Origin: CAYPTY01 sp964413935 | GTDB lineage: Bacteria; Bacteroidota; Rhodothermia; Balneolales; Balneolaceae | Reading direction: 5' to 3' | Assembly (NCBI GenBank): GCA_964413935.1 | Contig: CAYPTY010000008.1 | Span: forward strand, 1-64,000 | Length of the DNA stretch: 64,000 bases | In this document: positions 63,241 through 64,000 of the stretch, piece after piece | Numbering within the stretch: position 1 is the first letter of the stretch | Layout of the letters: each line of letters opens with the position of its first letter | Position numbers and translations under genes: made by a program | The notes under the pieces: model-generated | What the model was told of the DNA's origin: nothing | Database searches by the model: none | What the model saw: only the letters and a program-made list of their open reading frames with translations

Positions 63241-63648
63241 TTAATTGTCTAATGCTCCTTCATTAATCCAGGCTCTGATCAAACCAACTTCCTCAGCCGT
63301 TAATGCAGATGCGTTGAGTGGCATTCTTCTGCTGGCAGGAGGGTTTGGGCCAAGTACCAGGGTAAGAGGACTATCATCCGCTTTGCCGGCAACGACAATG
63401 GATCTACCAAAGGCCGAACCACTGCTGTTTATCGTTTCCTGATAATTGCTAAGGTTTACGCCGCTTCTTCGATTATTGATATGGCATCCGCTACCGCCGC
63501 AGGATGTGTTGAATATGGGCTGTATTTGCTCTGCATAAGAAATGGGTTCATCAAAATCCTCATCTGGTATGTTGAACACTTTGTCGTTCTTGCAGGCGCT
63601 CATGGAAAGGAGCAAAATGGACGCTATTAATGTATTGTTTTTTGTCAT
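63241..63648 (-). CDS. Small c-type cytochrome-like lipoprotein with CX4CH motif
   Basis: A 135-residue exported protein with a lipoprotein signal (ILLLSMSACKND). The haem-binding region is NTSCGGSGCHINN, a CX4CH instead of the standard CXXCH; a possible axial Met lies in RRMPLNASAL. The C-terminal part (TAEEVGLIRAWINEGA) matches the planctomycete-cytochrome/PSCyt1 pattern. First gene of the unit with YceI and DUF5777. Confidence 0.78.
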   Translation of the reverse strand: MTKNNTLIASILLLSMSACKNDKVFNIPDEDFDEPISYAEQIQPIFNTSCGGSGCHINNRRSGVNLSNYQETINSSGSAFGRSIVVAGKADDSPLTLVLGPNPPASRRMPLNASALTAEEVGLIRAWINEGALDN

Positions 63649-63726
63649 GATGAGAGCCTAACAGAAAAGAGAGAGAAAATCATTCTCCTGAAAAAGAAAT
63701 CGGATGGCTGATTTGTGACAAAAATT

Positions 63727-63759
63727 AACCCGAACCGGTCAAGGTTCGGGTTTTTCTTT
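63727..63759. terminator. Strong bidirectional hairpin terminator
   Basis: AACCCGAACC / GGTTCGGGTT, 10 pairs with a six-base loop (63727-63752), followed on the plus strand by TTTTTCTTT and on the minus strand by TTAATTTTT. No plus-strand gene precedes it; on the minus strand it would end the relic at 63755-63848. Confidence 0.8.
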
Positions 63760-63848
63760 AGGGCATTTGGTGCTAAATATAGCATCCAAAAGCTCATTTG
63801 CTCTTCGGTGTGGCACTACGTCCGTTAATTCATATAGTTGCAGACCTT
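63755..63848 (-). pseudogene. Possible cold-shock gene 3' relic
   Basis: The minus strand reads GLQLYELTDVVPHRR and continues ANELLDAIF before the terminator. GGTCTGCA and GTAGTGCC match the end of the 59541-59782 pseudogene (GLHTTEVVP), with about nine extra bases in between. No cold-shock RNA-binding motif is found upstream, so if related this is only a 3' fragment. The call is tentative. Confidence 0.25.
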
Positions 63849-63896
63849 GGAATATTTTGGCTATGTTTATGTTTTATTAGAAATGAACTCATCCGA

Positions 63897-64000
63897 TTGA
63901 AACTTCTGAATCACATACCATACAGCCGGGTTGAAATACTGGTAGGCTTGCTATGCCTTTTGAGTGTTTTTCTGACTTCCTATCTGAGCAGGCAGCTCAG
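63897..64000 (+). CDS. Membrane protein, 5' end only
   Basis: About 34 codons are open to the right edge. The frame reads LKLLNHIPYSRVEILVG, then LLCLLSVFLTSYLSRQL, a short cytoplasmic leader and one clear membrane helix. No ATG is in frame, so the start would be TTG 63897 (as for mutL). The short leader plus helix could belong to a sensor protein, but the fragment is too short to say. Confidence 0.5.
   Translation, partial: MKLLNHIPYSRVEILVGLLCLLSVFLTSYLSRQL

Noticed and set aside
1..64000. CRISPR arrays, tRNA, rRNA and insertion sequences
   Set aside because: I saw no spaced repeat array, no tRNA T-loop pattern (GGTTCGANNCC) in a folding context, no rRNA-like block and no transposase.

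Overview
The window is a dense stretch of chromosome from a Gram-negative bacterium, most likely a marine or halophilic member of Balneolota (or a close relative in the Bacteroidota/Rhodothermota neighbourhood). This assignment rests on gene families, not on a marker search: a TonB-dependent receptor with an N-terminal carboxypeptidase-regulatory domain, a DUF2723 (GT117-like) protein, HPr kinase next to a short RaiA, two secreted M28 peptidases, a DUF5777 beta-barrel protein, a 16-residue surface-repeat protein, a DUF6868 protein and a YYDP-type small membrane protein before mutL. Several start regions also carry the Bacteroidota-type -7 element TAnnTTTG. I see no rRNA, tRNA, CRISPR array or insertion sequence.

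Layout. 1-3.5 kb: leftward phosphate-type operon (TonB receptor then PhoD phosphatase) behind a possible Pho box. 3.6-6.8 kb: rightward operon of a small membrane protein, mutL and a queuosine-tRNA mannosyltransferase-like glycosyltransferase. 6.8-12.8 kb: leftward dnaB, family-4 uracil-DNA glycosylase, mtaB and a multi-PAS histidine kinase. 13-14.2 kb: sugar transferase with small membrane or secreted proteins. 14.3-18.3 kb: 2-oxoacid:ferredoxin oxidoreductase (korAB) facing bioB. 18.4-25.3 kb: esterase, OmpR-type regulator, trmH, an M28 peptidase, an M23 peptidase, and the xerC-raiA-hprK operon. 25.4-29 kb: GT2 glycosyltransferase, CrtC-like hydratase, acyltransferase and O-methyltransferase, which together look like tailoring of a glycosylated and acylated carotenoid. 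29-33.9 kb: secreted amidase, second M28 peptidase, small stress and membrane proteins, DUF971. 33.9-41 kb: ferric iron binding protein facing an operon of subtilase, FAD oxidoreductase and ferric permease, then DUF445. 41.1-47.2 kb: marR-adaptor-RND pump-TolC operon with a perfect 16-bp palindrome at marR. 47.2-55.6 kb: ybeY, a hypothetical, the DUF2723 protein, isocitrate dehydrogenase, carbonic anhydrase, a sodium-coupled NSS transporter and a PH-domain protein. 55.7-61.1 kb: msrB, the 16-residue-repeat protein, a Kv-like channel, cyclophilin, a small membrane protein, a broken cold-shock gene and two hypotheticals. 61.2-64 kb: DUF2752-TM2 pair, then a cytochrome-like lipoprotein/YceI/DUF5777 operon, a strong hairpin terminator and the first codons of a new membrane protein.

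Functionally this is mostly core genome (replication, repair, tRNA modification, central carbon metabolism) with envelope and nutrient-uptake genes. The points most worth checking are: MutL and uracil-DNA glycosylase proteins that have lost signature metal-site residues; the bacterial QTMAN-like enzyme; a cold-shock gene broken by a stop and a frameshift but still behind a good promoter; and palindromic or repeated operators in front of the iron-binding protein, marR and the phosphate operon. I did not find a clearly undescribed multi-gene system.
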